Assembly (NCBI RefSeq): GCF_052156635.1
Contig: NZ_JBQKUO010000005.1
Location: 1-64,000 of the forward strand
Length of the DNA stretch: 64,000 nucleotides
From: Nitrospina sp052156635
Lineage (GTDB): Bacteria; Nitrospinota; Nitrospinia; Nitrospinales; Nitrospinaceae
Direction of reading: 5' to 3'
Shown here: piece by piece, positions 53,187 through 61,761 of the stretch
Position numbering within the stretch: the stretch's first letter is position 1
Layout: each line of letters starts with the position of its first letter
The notes under the pieces: model-generated
The model's database searches: none
What the model was told of the DNA's origin: nothing
The model's input: only the letters and a program-made list of their open reading frames with translations
Position numbers and translations under genes: made by a program

Positions 53187-55901
53187 TCAGCCGACGTATG
53201 CGACCTGACTGGCCGGGGTACGGGTATCCATGTTGCGTCCCCGGTTGGTGTGGTCGTCCACTTCGGCGGCACAGCCGATCATGCGGCCGAACAGGAAGGC
53301 CGCGAAACTGGCGGTCTCGATGTCCGACTCCTTGATCGTGCCTTTCTGGTAATCCGCCCAGACCATCTTGAGCAGGATCACCGCGATCACCGCGTCGATG
53401 TTCACGCAGTAGACGTTGTTCGTGACCTTGGCCTTGAACAGCCCTTCCACCAGGTGATGGTAGAAGTCGAGGAACACGTTGTTCAGGCCCTTGTCCTTGA
53501 ACAGCTTCTGCACGTATTCCTCACGCGGGTCCACGTTCACGTCCTTGCCCTTGAACACCGGGTGATTGACGCACGGGATCTTGGCGTACTCGAGATTGCC
53601 CAGTTCCTTCTGTTCCTTTTTGTACTTGCCGTACCCCGCAGCATAGTCCGTCGCCAGCTTGGCGAGGTCGATGCCGTGGTTGGCGTCGGCCGGGTCCTTG
53701 AGGCCGGAGCCCTTGAACTGCTCGATCAGGAACGCCGCCGCTTCGTACCCGTTGCCGCCGTGGGCGAACCCGGTGTGCGTCAGGAAACCGACCATGCTCT
53801 TGTTGACCTGCACCCGGTCCGGCTGTTCCGGCCCGTCCGCGCTCACCGCCCCCTTCGATCCCTGGGCGGAGATGGTGCCCGGGCCGTTGGTGATGATGAG
53901 GCCCAGCAGAACCTGGAACTCGAACAGCTCGCCGTCCGCCGGCTCCCGGCCCATGAGCGCCAGGAACGCGGTTTTGGTGAAGCTGGTCTTGGTGACGATG
54001 TCGTCCAGCTTGACGCCGCAGAAGCTGTCCGCCGTGTGCTTGTCGGTACCGGCGGTGCAGCCGACCATGGTGCTGAAGATGCGGTTGTACCACGGAAGCG
54101 TCTGCAGGGTGTGGCGCGTCAGCTTTTTCGACCGCAGACTGCGCCACGCGAGAGTGGCCCAGATGCCTGCGACGATGGCATCGACGCTGACCTTGCCATT
54201 TTCCTGTTTGGCGAAATCCTGCAGGAAGTTCAGGAACACGGACTGGCCCTGAAGCTTGGCCACCGCATCCATGATCTTGTCGGAACAATCATCTCCGGTG
54301 CCCAGGAACGCATCCTTGAACTTGCCCGCTTCTTTCAACTGCGCGCTGTAGTCGAAGGACTGTTCCGGATCGTTCATATCAGTCAGCTTGAACAACTCCA
54401 GCAGGCCGGAAGCCGCGTCCAGCGATTTCTGCACGGTCTTCCTGCCGATGATCGACACCGCCGCCGACAACACCGTGTTGGGGGAGTTGCCCGCGTCACG
54501 AGACGCCTGCGCCGCCGCCAGCGCCGGATGGTTGTGATGCCCGACGTGGGCATTGAGCGCCAGGTTGGCGAGCGCGCGACCGTACTCGGACGGGTAGTTC
54601 TTGGTCAACGCAAACGCAAGGTTCTCTTCCAGGGACTTCGTGGATGCATCCAGGATGGACACCCCGTGAATCTGCGAGACCTGCGTTTTCGGATCCATGC
54701 GCGACGCGCCGCTGGCGTCTTTCAACGTCTCGCGGCGGATCATCGCACCGACCTGCACGCGAAGCGCCTCGATCTGTTTGTTGTACGGATCGATCGCCTC
54801 GACCACCGGCACGTCCAGCTCTTTCGGCAGTTTGGCGCTGTTGTTGTTGCCGAACCAGCACTTGAGGGAGAGACTGCCCTTCGGCTCGAAATCCGGCTTT
54901 TCGCCGCGCAGTTCCATGACCTTGGTCAAGGCTTCCGGAATGTGGGCGATGTTGGTCACCAGCGCGCCTTTTTTGGAGAACTTCGGGTTTTCCGGCGTGT
55001 AGATGCCGTCCACTCCGAAGTAGTCCATGAACCAATTCTCCTTGGCCACGGCATCGTCGCCCGAACCGGCCAGCGAACCCGCATGGCCGCAGGACTTGGT
55101 GAGTTTCGCTTTCCAGCGACCCACCACGCAGGCGATGATCGGCTTGTCGGATTCCACGCCCTTCTCATAATACCCGCCCGGCTCGCAGTAGATGATGGCC
55201 GCCTTGGAACGATCGTCGTTGTTGAAGCCGTGAATGAACTCATGCGGGCCGAAATGGATGTACACGTCCTTGCCGCTGGACACCGACGTCGTCGTGCCCC
55301 AGCCCGCAGTGGACAGGTAAACGGCGATGGTGGTGGTGAAGTTGCCGGAGTTGGAAAAAATCGCCACCGATCCCTTGATGAGCGATTCCTCCGGATGACT
55401 GCCGCCCAGCGCGCCGCCGATGCGCACATGGTTCCAGGAATCGGCCAGACCCAGGCAGTTGGCGCCGAACAGGTCCACGCCGTTGGCCTGGCAGATGGCG
55501 CGCATGATGCGCGAGTCTTTTACCGACACCTTCTCGGTGAGGACGATGACTTTTTTGAGGTCCGGGTTCTGGCGCACCGCTTCGGCCACGCCGTCTTTCA
55601 CACCGGACGGAGGCAGGTACACGACCGCGGTGTTGAACTTGTGGCCCGCCGCCATGCCTTCCTTGATGGAGTTGTAAACGGGAATGTTCCCTTCCTTCGT
55701 GGGCAGGGCCTTGCCGGACTTGCCCGGACCGGTGCCGAACACCACGTTGCCTCCGGAGTACACGTGGCTGATGGGGGTGACCCCGGTGCTTTCCTTACCC
55801 AATATATTCAAAACAACGACCCGGTCATCCTTGGTCGCCAAATCCGCCAGAGAATTGATCCCGACGTAATAGGGAAAATCGCCTATTCCTTGCTTATGCA
55901 T
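53187..55901 (-). CDS. aclA: ATP-citrate lyase large subunit (AclA-type)
   Basis: A 904-residue subunit of ATP-citrate lyase, which cleaves citrate with ATP and CoA to acetyl-CoA and oxaloacetate in the reductive TCA cycle. The N-terminal part is succinyl-CoA synthetase alpha-like: GANCLGLADSW and phospho-His273 in KSCGHAGSLAG. The C-terminal part (about 640-904) is citrate synthase-like: FLALMGREPADGELFEFQVL, HTGFAHGGNGYEA, VNHPVFKGKDVNVDPR and NIDAVIAVILLK. Two oddities: the protein is about 300 residues longer than Chlorobium AclA, and the usual ADHGP reads TNGPG. GGGAGG ribosome site 10 bases before ATG 55901. It follows aclB after 31 bases. Confidence 0.9.
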   Translation of the reverse strand: MHKQGIGDFPYYVGINSLADLATKDDRVVVLNILGKESTGVTPISHVYSGGNVVFGTGPGKSGKALPTKEGNIPVYNSIKEGMAAGHKFNTAVVYLPPSGVKDGVAEAVRQNPDLKKVIVLTEKVSVKDSRIMRAICQANGVDLFGANCLGLADSWNHVRIGGALGGSHPEESLIKGSVAIFSNSGNFTTTIAVYLSTAGWGTTTSVSSGKDVYIHFGPHEFIHGFNNDDRSKAAIIYCEPGGYYEKGVESDKPIIACVVGRWKAKLTKSCGHAGSLAGSGDDAVAKENWFMDYFGVDGIYTPENPKFSKKGALVTNIAHIPEALTKVMELRGEKPDFEPKGSLSLKCWFGNNNSAKLPKELDVPVVEAIDPYNKQIEALRVQVGAMIRRETLKDASGASRMDPKTQVSQIHGVSILDASTKSLEENLAFALTKNYPSEYGRALANLALNAHVGHHNHPALAAAQASRDAGNSPNTVLSAAVSIIGRKTVQKSLDAASGLLELFKLTDMNDPEQSFDYSAQLKEAGKFKDAFLGTGDDCSDKIMDAVAKLQGQSVFLNFLQDFAKQENGKVSVDAIVAGIWATLAWRSLRSKKLTRHTLQTLPWYNRIFSTMVGCTAGTDKHTADSFCGVKLDDIVTKTSFTKTAFLALMGREPADGELFEFQVLLGLIITNGPGTISAQGSKGAVSADGPEQPDRVQVNKSMVGFLTHTGFAHGGNGYEAAAFLIEQFKGSGLKDPADANHGIDLAKLATDYAAGYGKYKKEQKELGNLEYAKIPCVNHPVFKGKDVNVDPREEYVQKLFKDKGLNNVFLDFYHHLVEGLFKAKVTNNVYCVNIDAVIAVILLKMVWADYQKGTIKESDIETASFAAFLFGRMIGCAAEVDDHTNRGRNMDTRTPASQVAYVG

Positions 55902-55932
55902 GAGTCTTAAACCTCCCGGTTGGATAACTCGT

Positions 55933-57201
55933 TTACTTGATATTCAGAGCTTTTTTGATTTCTTCCTTGCCACCGTTCTTCATCCAGTCGTTGACGGCTC
56001 TGGCATAATTGATGACCTCGGACATGGCGCTGTCGTGACCGAAGAAACGGTACGGCAGGCCCAGCGAATCCAGCGTGTCCCGCAGGTAGCCCATTCCCTT
56101 GATGAGGTTGGGACCGCCCCGGCCCACCACGACGAACAGGGGCTTGGGACCGTAGTTCTGGAAATACCACTTGATGCCGTCGGCCATCGCCCGGAACGTT
56201 TCGTAAATGTCCGTGTTGTTGGCTTTGCCGCCGATGATGAAGAGCACGTTCGACTGATCCATCCAGTATTTGAACGTGATCCGGGAAATGTCGTGCATCT
56301 TCTCGTAAGGCGGGTTGCCGCCGAAGTCGGAAGAAATCGTCGCGTCTTCGCCCAGCAGTTCGGTGACCATCGCATTGGCGCCGCCGCCGAAGGTGGGCGC
56401 GGTGATGGACCCTTTGTCATTGATAACGTAAACATCGCTCTGCCCCTGGTAGGTGCGGAGCTGGTTGATCTCCTGCTCGAAATCCGAGTCGTCCGAGGCG
56501 AACAGGTCGGTCGGCAGATGCAGGCGCTTCCACGCAGGATCGTCCTGATCGAACGCGCATTTGAAGTCGCACGCCACCGGGGTGAGGCGTCCACCCGCGG
56601 TGCTCATGCGGATCGGGTTCAGTTCCAGCATCAGCATGCCGTAGTTGTTGTACAGATCCCACAACTTAGGCAGGTGCTGAACCAGGGGGCTGATGATCTG
56701 CGGCGGAGCGCCGAGACTCATCAGGGCATTCGATACGTGAAAGGCTTTCAACCCGGTAAGCGGATCGAACGGCACCACTGCGATCTTGTCCTCGGGCAAC
56801 TCTTCGATGTCCACACCACCGTGATGAGTGATGGTCATCGTCGGCGCGCGGTAGATGGTGTTGTCGGAGATGGAAAAGTAAACCTCGATGTCCGCCGGAA
56901 CGCCGCCTTCGAAGGTGACGCCGTTGGCTTTCGTCACGGCATTGCCATCCTGGTGCGTCGCGAAGTAGAGACGTTCTTTTTCTTTCAACGCGTCGTGAAT
57001 GTTGTTGACGCGGCCGAGGAGGCCGGATTTCCCTTTTTTGCCGACACCACCTTTGAACACGGGCTTGATGAACACCTGCCCGTGCTTGCTGATCATTTCC
57101 TTGATTTCATCAACGCTGATTTCAGGGCCCCGCACATCGGACCGGGGGAATTCCACCAGGTCCAGCAACTTACGGCCCCAAAGCATTCCGGTGATTTGCA
57201 T
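55933..57201 (-). CDS. aclB: ATP-citrate lyase small subunit (AclB-type, ATP-grasp)
   Basis: A 422-residue subunit with a succinyl-CoA synthetase beta-like ATP-grasp fold: FIKPVFKGGVGKKGKSGLLG (ATP binding), MLMLELNPIRMS (Mg/ATP-grasp Glu-Leu-Asn), and FGGGANAMVTELLGEDA, then FVVVGRGGPNLIKGM. It phosphorylates the large subunit to citryl-phosphate. AGGAG ribosome site 9 bases before ATG 57201. First gene of the aclB-aclA operon, as in Chlorobium. Confidence 0.93.
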   Translation of the reverse strand: MQITGMLWGRKLLDLVEFPRSDVRGPEISVDEIKEMISKHGQVFIKPVFKGGVGKKGKSGLLGRVNNIHDALKEKERLYFATHQDGNAVTKANGVTFEGGVPADIEVYFSISDNTIYRAPTMTITHHGGVDIEELPEDKIAVVPFDPLTGLKAFHVSNALMSLGAPPQIISPLVQHLPKLWDLYNNYGMLMLELNPIRMSTAGGRLTPVACDFKCAFDQDDPAWKRLHLPTDLFASDDSDFEQEINQLRTYQGQSDVYVINDKGSITAPTFGGGANAMVTELLGEDATISSDFGGNPPYEKMHDISRITFKYWMDQSNVLFIIGGKANNTDIYETFRAMADGIKWYFQNYGPKPLFVVVGRGGPNLIKGMGYLRDTLDSLGLPYRFFGHDSAMSEVINYARAVNDWMKNGGKEEIKKALNIK

Positions 57202-57578
57202 TTTTTATTTCTCCTGCGTCAGGATTACGGTTTGGTCGTATTCAAAAATTGACAAACTTATATTGGGTTCGTTTTCAAACACAGATTGGGTTTTTAAGGA
57301 ACAATTTCAGGTAGTTCCGCTCGCTTTATCAACGATTTTGGAATAAGGAGTGGGAACTCAAAATTGGAGCATCATATTGTAAAAAAATTAATCATTTTGT
57401 CAATCCCTCGAAGCTCCTTTAACCCTTTATTTTTTCAAAACTTCGGGTTCCCTCCCCGGCGGGACGACGGGGGCCTCGGCCCACCTTCCCCACCGGCCTT
57501 CCCACCCCTTCTAGAATTGCTTGAAATATTTATGTTTTGCGAGAAACCGGGGCCCACAGGGCCTGCCGGCAGGGGGTT
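57202..57578. other. acl promoter region and intergenic space
   Basis: About 375 bases. The AT-rich half (57210-57410) holds the acl promoter (57376-57403) and a leader of about 170 bases. The GC-rich half (57430-57578) has runs such as CCCCGGCGGGACGACGGGGG but no gene. Confidence 0.5.
57376..57403 (-). promoter_or_regulatory. Sigma-70-like promoter of the acl operon
   Basis: On the minus strand TTGACA (57403-57398) and TACAAT (57381-57376) with a 16-base spacer. Transcription would start near 57369, leaving an unusually long leader of about 168 bases before aclB. Confidence 0.6.
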
Positions 57579-58985
57579 TTATCCCGTGGGGCGTCCGGAA
57601 TCCACCATTACGGCTGCCGGGAGGCGAGGTGACACCAGGCGGGCGACGGCGAGCACATACCAGACGGTGGTGCCGATGCCCAACACTCCCAGCCTCCCCG
57701 TCACCGGAAGCAGGGCATAATGCAGGAGCGACAGTGCTACGGGAATCACCGCCATCCGCTTCGCCCATTGGATTTCACCCCGCTGGTACAGCCATAACGG
57801 AACGAAGACCAACGCCGGCAGTTGCAGCATGTAATAGTGCCCGCGGGCGACGGGGGAGACGATCAAGGCCGCCACGCAGGCGAGCCCGAACAGCAGCGAA
57901 CGATTCAGAACGCTGTCGGATTCTGTCAGCCGAATTGCCAATGGAAACAGGGCCAGAACCAGCCCCACTCTTACGATCAACACCGTCGTTTGAACCCAGC
58001 CGGCGTCCATCGGCATGGGACCGGATTTTTTCAGGTGCACGTTTTTATCCGGCGGCCCGCCGAAAAACACGTGCGCCGTCCAGTTGCCCAGTCGGTACAC
58101 GGCGTTGCTGAAACTCTGGTTGCGCATGGTGTAGGGGTTGTCGAGGTTGTTGGCGGCGTCGAACTCCACCGACTGGTTGCCCACCTTCGAATACCATGTG
58201 TTCAGGTGTTTGAGATTGGCATTCCAGCCCACGAGGCCGGCAGGCAGGATCAGAAATAACAGCAGGAGCCCCGCCACGGTGCCCGCCATCACGCCGAAGA
58301 ATCCCGGCCGGGCGGCGGTACGCGATTCCTTCCGCAACCACGCCACTCCCGCCTGAAAGGCGACAAAACTCACCGGCACGATGGGGGTGATCTTCAGCAC
58401 CACCGCCACCGTCATCGCCACGCCGCCCAAAAACGGACGCACCCAGCCGCGGTTTTCCATCACCAGCCGGAATCCGAGAAGAAGAAAGTACGTTTTGGCG
58501 ATTCCGATCTGCCCCCTCTGCATGCAATTCAGCATGGGGAACAACACCGCCACCGACGCGCAACCGCCGACCAGCAGTAAATACGGTTTCAGTTTTTCAA
58601 GATGCAGACTGCGGTCCTGGAAGGCCAGTCCCAAAAGGCGCACGGATTCCTTATAACAGCCCCACAGCATAGCGACGCTCAGGGCGAACCAGATCAATCC
58701 CTGCCAGTGCGTCGGCAATCCATGCACAGGCGCCACCACAAGCGCGAGCATGGGCGGATACAGGTATTTCCAACCGCGCGGGTTGGTCACTTCGTACGGG
58801 TCGCGCCCGTCGAAGAACGCCGCACCCGCTTCACTGTAAACGGTGAAGTCGGTGCGGTGCTTGTGCGGCTGGTCGGGGTGCAGGCTGGCGCGGTAACGCA
58901 CATCCGTCACGCCCCAGATGAGGAGCGCGAGGAAAACGAAAATCACAAAACGGCGGTGCAGGGAGGGTGGCCAGGTCGATTCCAT
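57579..58985 (-). CDS. DUF2029 (GT87) membrane glycosyltransferase
   Basis: A 468-residue protein with about ten membrane helices. DFTVYSEAGAAFFDGRDPYE and GWKYLYPPMLALVVAP near the N terminus are the GT87 signature with the catalytic Asp. GT87 enzymes use polyprenyl-phosphate mannose or arabinose as donor. A separate terminator lies upstream (59055-59093), so it has its own transcript. Acceptor unknown. Confidence 0.88.
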   Translation of the reverse strand: MESTWPPSLHRRFVIFVFLALLIWGVTDVRYRASLHPDQPHKHRTDFTVYSEAGAAFFDGRDPYEVTNPRGWKYLYPPMLALVVAPVHGLPTHWQGLIWFALSVAMLWGCYKESVRLLGLAFQDRSLHLEKLKPYLLLVGGCASVAVLFPMLNCMQRGQIGIAKTYFLLLGFRLVMENRGWVRPFLGGVAMTVAVVLKITPIVPVSFVAFQAGVAWLRKESRTAARPGFFGVMAGTVAGLLLLFLILPAGLVGWNANLKHLNTWYSKVGNQSVEFDAANNLDNPYTMRNQSFSNAVYRLGNWTAHVFFGGPPDKNVHLKKSGPMPMDAGWVQTTVLIVRVGLVLALFPLAIRLTESDSVLNRSLLFGLACVAALIVSPVARGHYYMLQLPALVFVPLWLYQRGEIQWAKRMAVIPVALSLLHYALLPVTGRLGVLGIGTTVWYVLAVARLVSPRLPAAVMVDSGRPTG

Positions 58986-59054
58986 TGGCGCATGGTACTA
59001 GAGTGGCGGGACCGATTCAATTGCGCGCTGGGAGCTCATCCCGTTCCGGCGGAC

Positions 59055-59086
59055 AAAAAAACGGCCCGGCCATGAAAGCCGGACCG
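59055..59086 (-). terminator. Terminator of small secreted protein gene 1
   Basis: Minus-strand stem CGGTCCGGC/GCCGGGCCG with a 7-base loop, followed by TTTTTTT (59061-59055). There is one G-U pair. Confidence 0.8.
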
Positions 59087-59114
59087 CTTTTTTATGCCTC
59101 CACCAGGTCCAACC

Positions 59115-59405
59115 TCAGGCGGAATCCTCTTCCTCAACCTGTGCGGAAGTCCTTCCACCTTCGGCCTGCCTCTTTTCCAGGTCGTTCCCGGATTTCGAGG
59201 CACCCTGCTTGACCAGGGTCTCGGCATAATCATCCTTGTCGATCACGTCCCGGTCCCCACGGAACCACTTCATCCACACCGCATGGCGATTGATGACGTT
59301 TTCAGGGTCGACCGTTTCGGGCTCGGTCTGCTTGACCGCCCCGGCGGGCGCGGCCATGGCGACACTCAAAATCAGGGCTATGATCCAGGTAATGATGGTT
59401 TTCAT
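59115..59405 (-). CDS. Small secreted acidic protein, paralog 1 of 4
   Basis: A 96-residue exported protein. Signal peptide IIALILSVAMAAPAGA with cleavage near residue 23. The mature part is highly charged and holds INRHAVWMKWFRGD (motif at residues 37-44: VINRHAVW), shared with the next three genes. No cysteines, no catalytic motif. The gene has its own terminator. Function unknown; see findings. Confidence 0.83.
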   Translation of the reverse strand: MKTIITWIIALILSVAMAAPAGAVKQTEPETVDPENVINRHAVWMKWFRGDRDVIDKDDYAETLVKQGASKSGNDLEKRQAEGGRTSAQVEEEDSA

Positions 59406-59466
59406 GATACGCCTCCTTGGCAGTTCAAAAATTCAGGAACGCATATCGCAAAATCCAGGATCAGGA

Positions 59467-59490
59467 AACGGCCCGGAAAATTCCGGGCCG
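59467..59490 (-). terminator. Hairpin after small secreted protein gene 2
   Basis: A 10-base perfect stem CGGCCCGGAA/TTCCGGGCCG (59469-59478 with 59481-59490) with a two-base loop. Only TTT follows on the minus strand, so it may be a weak terminator. Confidence 0.5.
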
Positions 59491-59519
59491 CCGTTCCTTA
59501 TAAATGCAAGCGCTGTCGG

Positions 59520-59858
59520 TTACGAGCGCTGGTTGTCAAACTTCAACCCGCTTTTCTGGTAGCGGGGATGCAGGTCCTTGACCTGGATGTCGAAATCCTC
59601 CGCGCTTTCCCCGCGGGCGCGCCTGTCTTCCTCAATGTCTCCCGGACCCCTTACGATGCCCTTGCGGTCATCCAGCACATTCTGCCACGTGGAATGGCGG
59701 TCCAGGATGTCTCTGCTGATCGGCACGGGTTTCATTAATTCATCACCCTTCATCTTCGTGGCGGCTTCATTCGAAACATGGTTATCCGCCAGCCCGATGG
59801 ACGCGCCCATCGTGAGGGTCAATAGAATTGCAGAAGTCGTGGCAACGATCTTACGCAT
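59520..59858 (-). CDS. Small secreted acidic protein, paralog 2 of 4
   Basis: About 112 residues. ATG 59858 has an excellent AGGAGG ribosome site 7 bases upstream; a TTG start at 59882 is not needed. Signal peptide ends ASIGLA-D near residue 24. The mature protein holds ILDRHSTWQNVLDDRKG (motif at 51-58), then a charged tail (IEEDRRARGESAEDFD, HPRYQKSGLKFDNQRS). No cysteines. Same family as its neighbours. Confidence 0.83.
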   Translation of the reverse strand: MRKIVATTSAILLTLTMGASIGLADNHVSNEAATKMKGDELMKPVPISRDILDRHSTWQNVLDDRKGIVRGPGDIEEDRRARGESAEDFDIQVKDLHPRYQKSGLKFDNQRS

Positions 59859-59882
59859 GAATAGCCTCCTGAGTGTATTCAA

Positions 59883-60128
59883 AATGATGCCGGCAATCTT
59901 TCATGAACTCAGACCGACAGGCCGGCTTGATGCTGTCAGCCCGGGAAGCCCAACCAATCCGGCGACTGTGAAAGCAGGCTCTGCCTGTCCCCTGCTCACC
60001 GGGTTGGGCCTCATTCCCTTCTCACTTTCAACATAAAACCCGGTTTTCCTCGCCCGCAACCCCCTGCACAAAATTGAAGCACTGAAATTGAAAATCAATT
60101 TTTCGAGTTTACGCCCCAAAGTTTCCTA
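59883..60128. other. Intergenic space between paralogs 2 and 3
   Basis: Roughly 250 bases plus the terminator of gene 3. No gene; it must hold the promoter of paralog 2. I see no clear -35/-10 pair. Confidence 0.4.
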
Positions 60129-60162
60129 TAAAAAAACGGCTCCCGGTGATGGGAGCCGTTTT
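60129..60162 (-). terminator. Terminator of small secreted protein gene 3
   Basis: A 12-base stem AAAACGGCTCCC/GGGAGCCGTTTT (60133-60144 with 60151-60162), then more T on the minus strand. Nearly the same stem as the one at 60710-60742. Confidence 0.85.
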
Positions 60163-60197
60163 CGTATTTTGAAAATGCTTGCCGTGAAAACAAAAGA

Positions 60198-60458
60198 TCA
60201 ACCGACACGCGCCCAGGGGCGGTCCTCCAGGCGGACGTTCATGACGGGAGCGTCATTTTCATCCTTTGCCTCGGCACGGATTTCGCCGGCATCTTCAGCG
60301 GAAGCGGATTGAGACCCCTGGTCCTTTTCTTCAAACTTCTTGGTCCATACCGCGTTGCGGTCCAGAACGTCCAGGTCGATCGGCTCATTCGCAATTGCGA
60401 CGCCGGACCAGGCGGCCAGCAGCAAAGTCATACTCAGGACAGCGATCGTCTTCTTCAT
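60198..60458 (-). CDS. Small secreted acidic protein, paralog 3 of 4
   Basis: An 86-residue protein. Signal peptide MKKTIAVLSMTLLLAAWSGV with cleavage after AIA near residue 23. Motif VLDRNAVW at 31-38, the same positions as in paralog 4, followed by KKFEEKDQGS and an acidic mature part. AGGAGG ribosome site upstream of ATG 60458. No cysteines. Confidence 0.85.
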   Translation of the reverse strand: MKKTIAVLSMTLLLAAWSGVAIANEPIDLDVLDRNAVWTKKFEEKDQGSQSASAEDAGEIRAEAKDENDAPVMNVRLEDRPWARVG

Positions 60459-60709
60459 GAGAATCCTCCTTTCAAAAATTCAAATGCATGCCGTCGGCGG
60501 TCCCACTACGGACAGCCACACAAAAACAATCAAAAGAAAGAAACACACAAAGTGTTGGGAAGTCCGGGCCCACGCAGGGGGGACAGGATGTTCTCCGGCG
60601 AAGACTCCGGATTCTGTATTTTATTAAAACGGGAATTTTGCGGAGGCAAGCTCACGCGCGATTTTTTTTGGGAAAGGGAAAAGAAGAGAGTTACGCACCT
60701 ACCCGCAAA
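60459..60709. other. Intergenic space between paralogs 3 and 4
   Basis: About 250 bases plus the gene 4 terminator. No gene and no clear structure seen. Confidence 0.4.
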
Positions 60710-60742
60710 AAAGAAAACGGCCCCCGGATTGGGAGCCGTTTT
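60710..60742 (-). terminator. Terminator of small secreted protein gene 4
   Basis: Stem AAAACGGCTCCC/GGGGGCCGTTTT (minus strand; one G-U pair) at 60714-60742, with loop AATCC, then U-rich. Its stem matches that of gene 3, suggesting duplication of gene and terminator together. Confidence 0.8.
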
Positions 60743-60791
60743 CAATTATGAGTATCGAGGGCCAGAGGCATCATCGAACTCATGCTAATGG

Positions 60792-61076
60792 TCAGTCAAT
60801 CTCGGACACGGCGCGTACGTTCCTGGAACTGTCGTACATCTTGGTGTCGATCGAATCCACCAACTTCACGTTGTCCGATTCTTTCTGGGTCGATTTTTGA
60901 CTGTCCTGTTCGTTGGAACCTTCCGTCAAGAGCTGTTGCTCACCGCCCTCAAACTGGTACGACCACACAGAATGACGATCCAACGCATCGGTTTCAGCCG
61001 GTTCCTCTGCAAAGGCCATTCCCGACCCGGCAAGGGTCAAAAACATGATGCTCGCTGCAGTGATTAACCTTTTCAT
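60792..61076 (-). CDS. Small secreted acidic protein, paralog 4 of 4
   Basis: A 94-residue protein. Signal peptide MKRLITAASIMFLTLAGSGM, cleavage after AFA near residue 23. Motif ALDRHSVW at 31-38, then SYQFEGGEQQ and a Ser/Asp/Gln-rich acidic mature part (NEQDSQKSTQKESDNVKLVD). GGAAGAGGT-type ribosome site upstream of ATG 61076. No cysteines. Confidence 0.85.
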   Translation of the reverse strand: MKRLITAASIMFLTLAGSGMAFAEEPAETDALDRHSVWSYQFEGGEQQLLTEGSNEQDSQKSTQKESDNVKLVDSIDTKMYDSSRNVRAVSEID

Positions 61077-61347
61077 ACCTCTTCCTTTTCCTTTCCAATT
61101 GTTTTCGCCGCCCGGGGCTCCCCGGGGGGAAACTGAAAATGTTGTTCTTTACGGTTCGCCCTAAGCTGGATACTAAAACGCCACCCAACCCCGACGGTAC
61201 CGGGTCGAATGGCTGCTTTGCATCCACCGTCTGAAAGTAAAATGGGGCCTGGTTGGAAAAACACCATTAATTTTTTTTAATGGAGCGGCGGGCGGGAAAA
61301 GTGGAAAACCGGGGGAAAGCCACCGGTGGTTCAATCGATACCGATTT

Positions 61348-61761
61348 TCATTTGCGGAAATCGGGGAGGCGGGTGGAGGCGTCCTGGAATGCGCAGTCCA
61401 CCTGCTCGGGTGTCAGGCCCAGCGCGCCGGTGAGGTCCGCGCCGTGCAGGTAGGCTCCCCCGAGGCGGACGTTTTCCAGATGCGCGCCGCGCAGGTCGGC
61501 CATCATGAGGTCGGCTTCCTCCAGGTTGGCGTCCTGCAGAAGCGCCTCCCTCAAATCCGCGTCCTGCAGGTTGGAGCCGCGCAGGTCCGCCTTGCGCAAA
61601 TCCGCCTTAACGAGTTTCGCGCCCATGAGGTCGGCTTCGATCAGCTTCGCGCCGGACAACACGGCGTGGCTGAGATCGACCCCCTTCAGCACCGCGCGTT
61701 CGCCGGCACCGCCGCGGGTCTCGAACCAGAGCGCGTGGTCTTCCAGCATCTTCTCCAGCAT
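61348..61761 (-). CDS. Pentapeptide-repeat protein B
   Basis: About 137 residues. After a short N terminus the protein is a right-handed beta helix of A(D/N)LxX repeats (AVLSGAKLIEADLMGAKLVK, ADLRKADLRGSNLQDADLRE and on), ending GLTPEQVDCAFQDASTRLPD. ATG 61761 overlaps the upstream stop (TGATG). The pair is translationally coupled. Pentapeptide proteins are often structural or gyrase-binding; role unknown here. Confidence 0.88.
   Translation of the reverse strand: MLEKMLEDHALWFETRGGAGERAVLKGVDLSHAVLSGAKLIEADLMGAKLVKADLRKADLRGSNLQDADLREALLQDANLEEADLMMADLRGAHLENVRLGGAYLHGADLTGALGLTPEQVDCAFQDASTRLPDFRK

Noticed and set aside
53250..55910. An 886-codon open frame opposite aclA
   Set aside because: It is the mirror of a well-supported gene with high GC third positions; the peptide is Arg/His-rich, without domain motifs.
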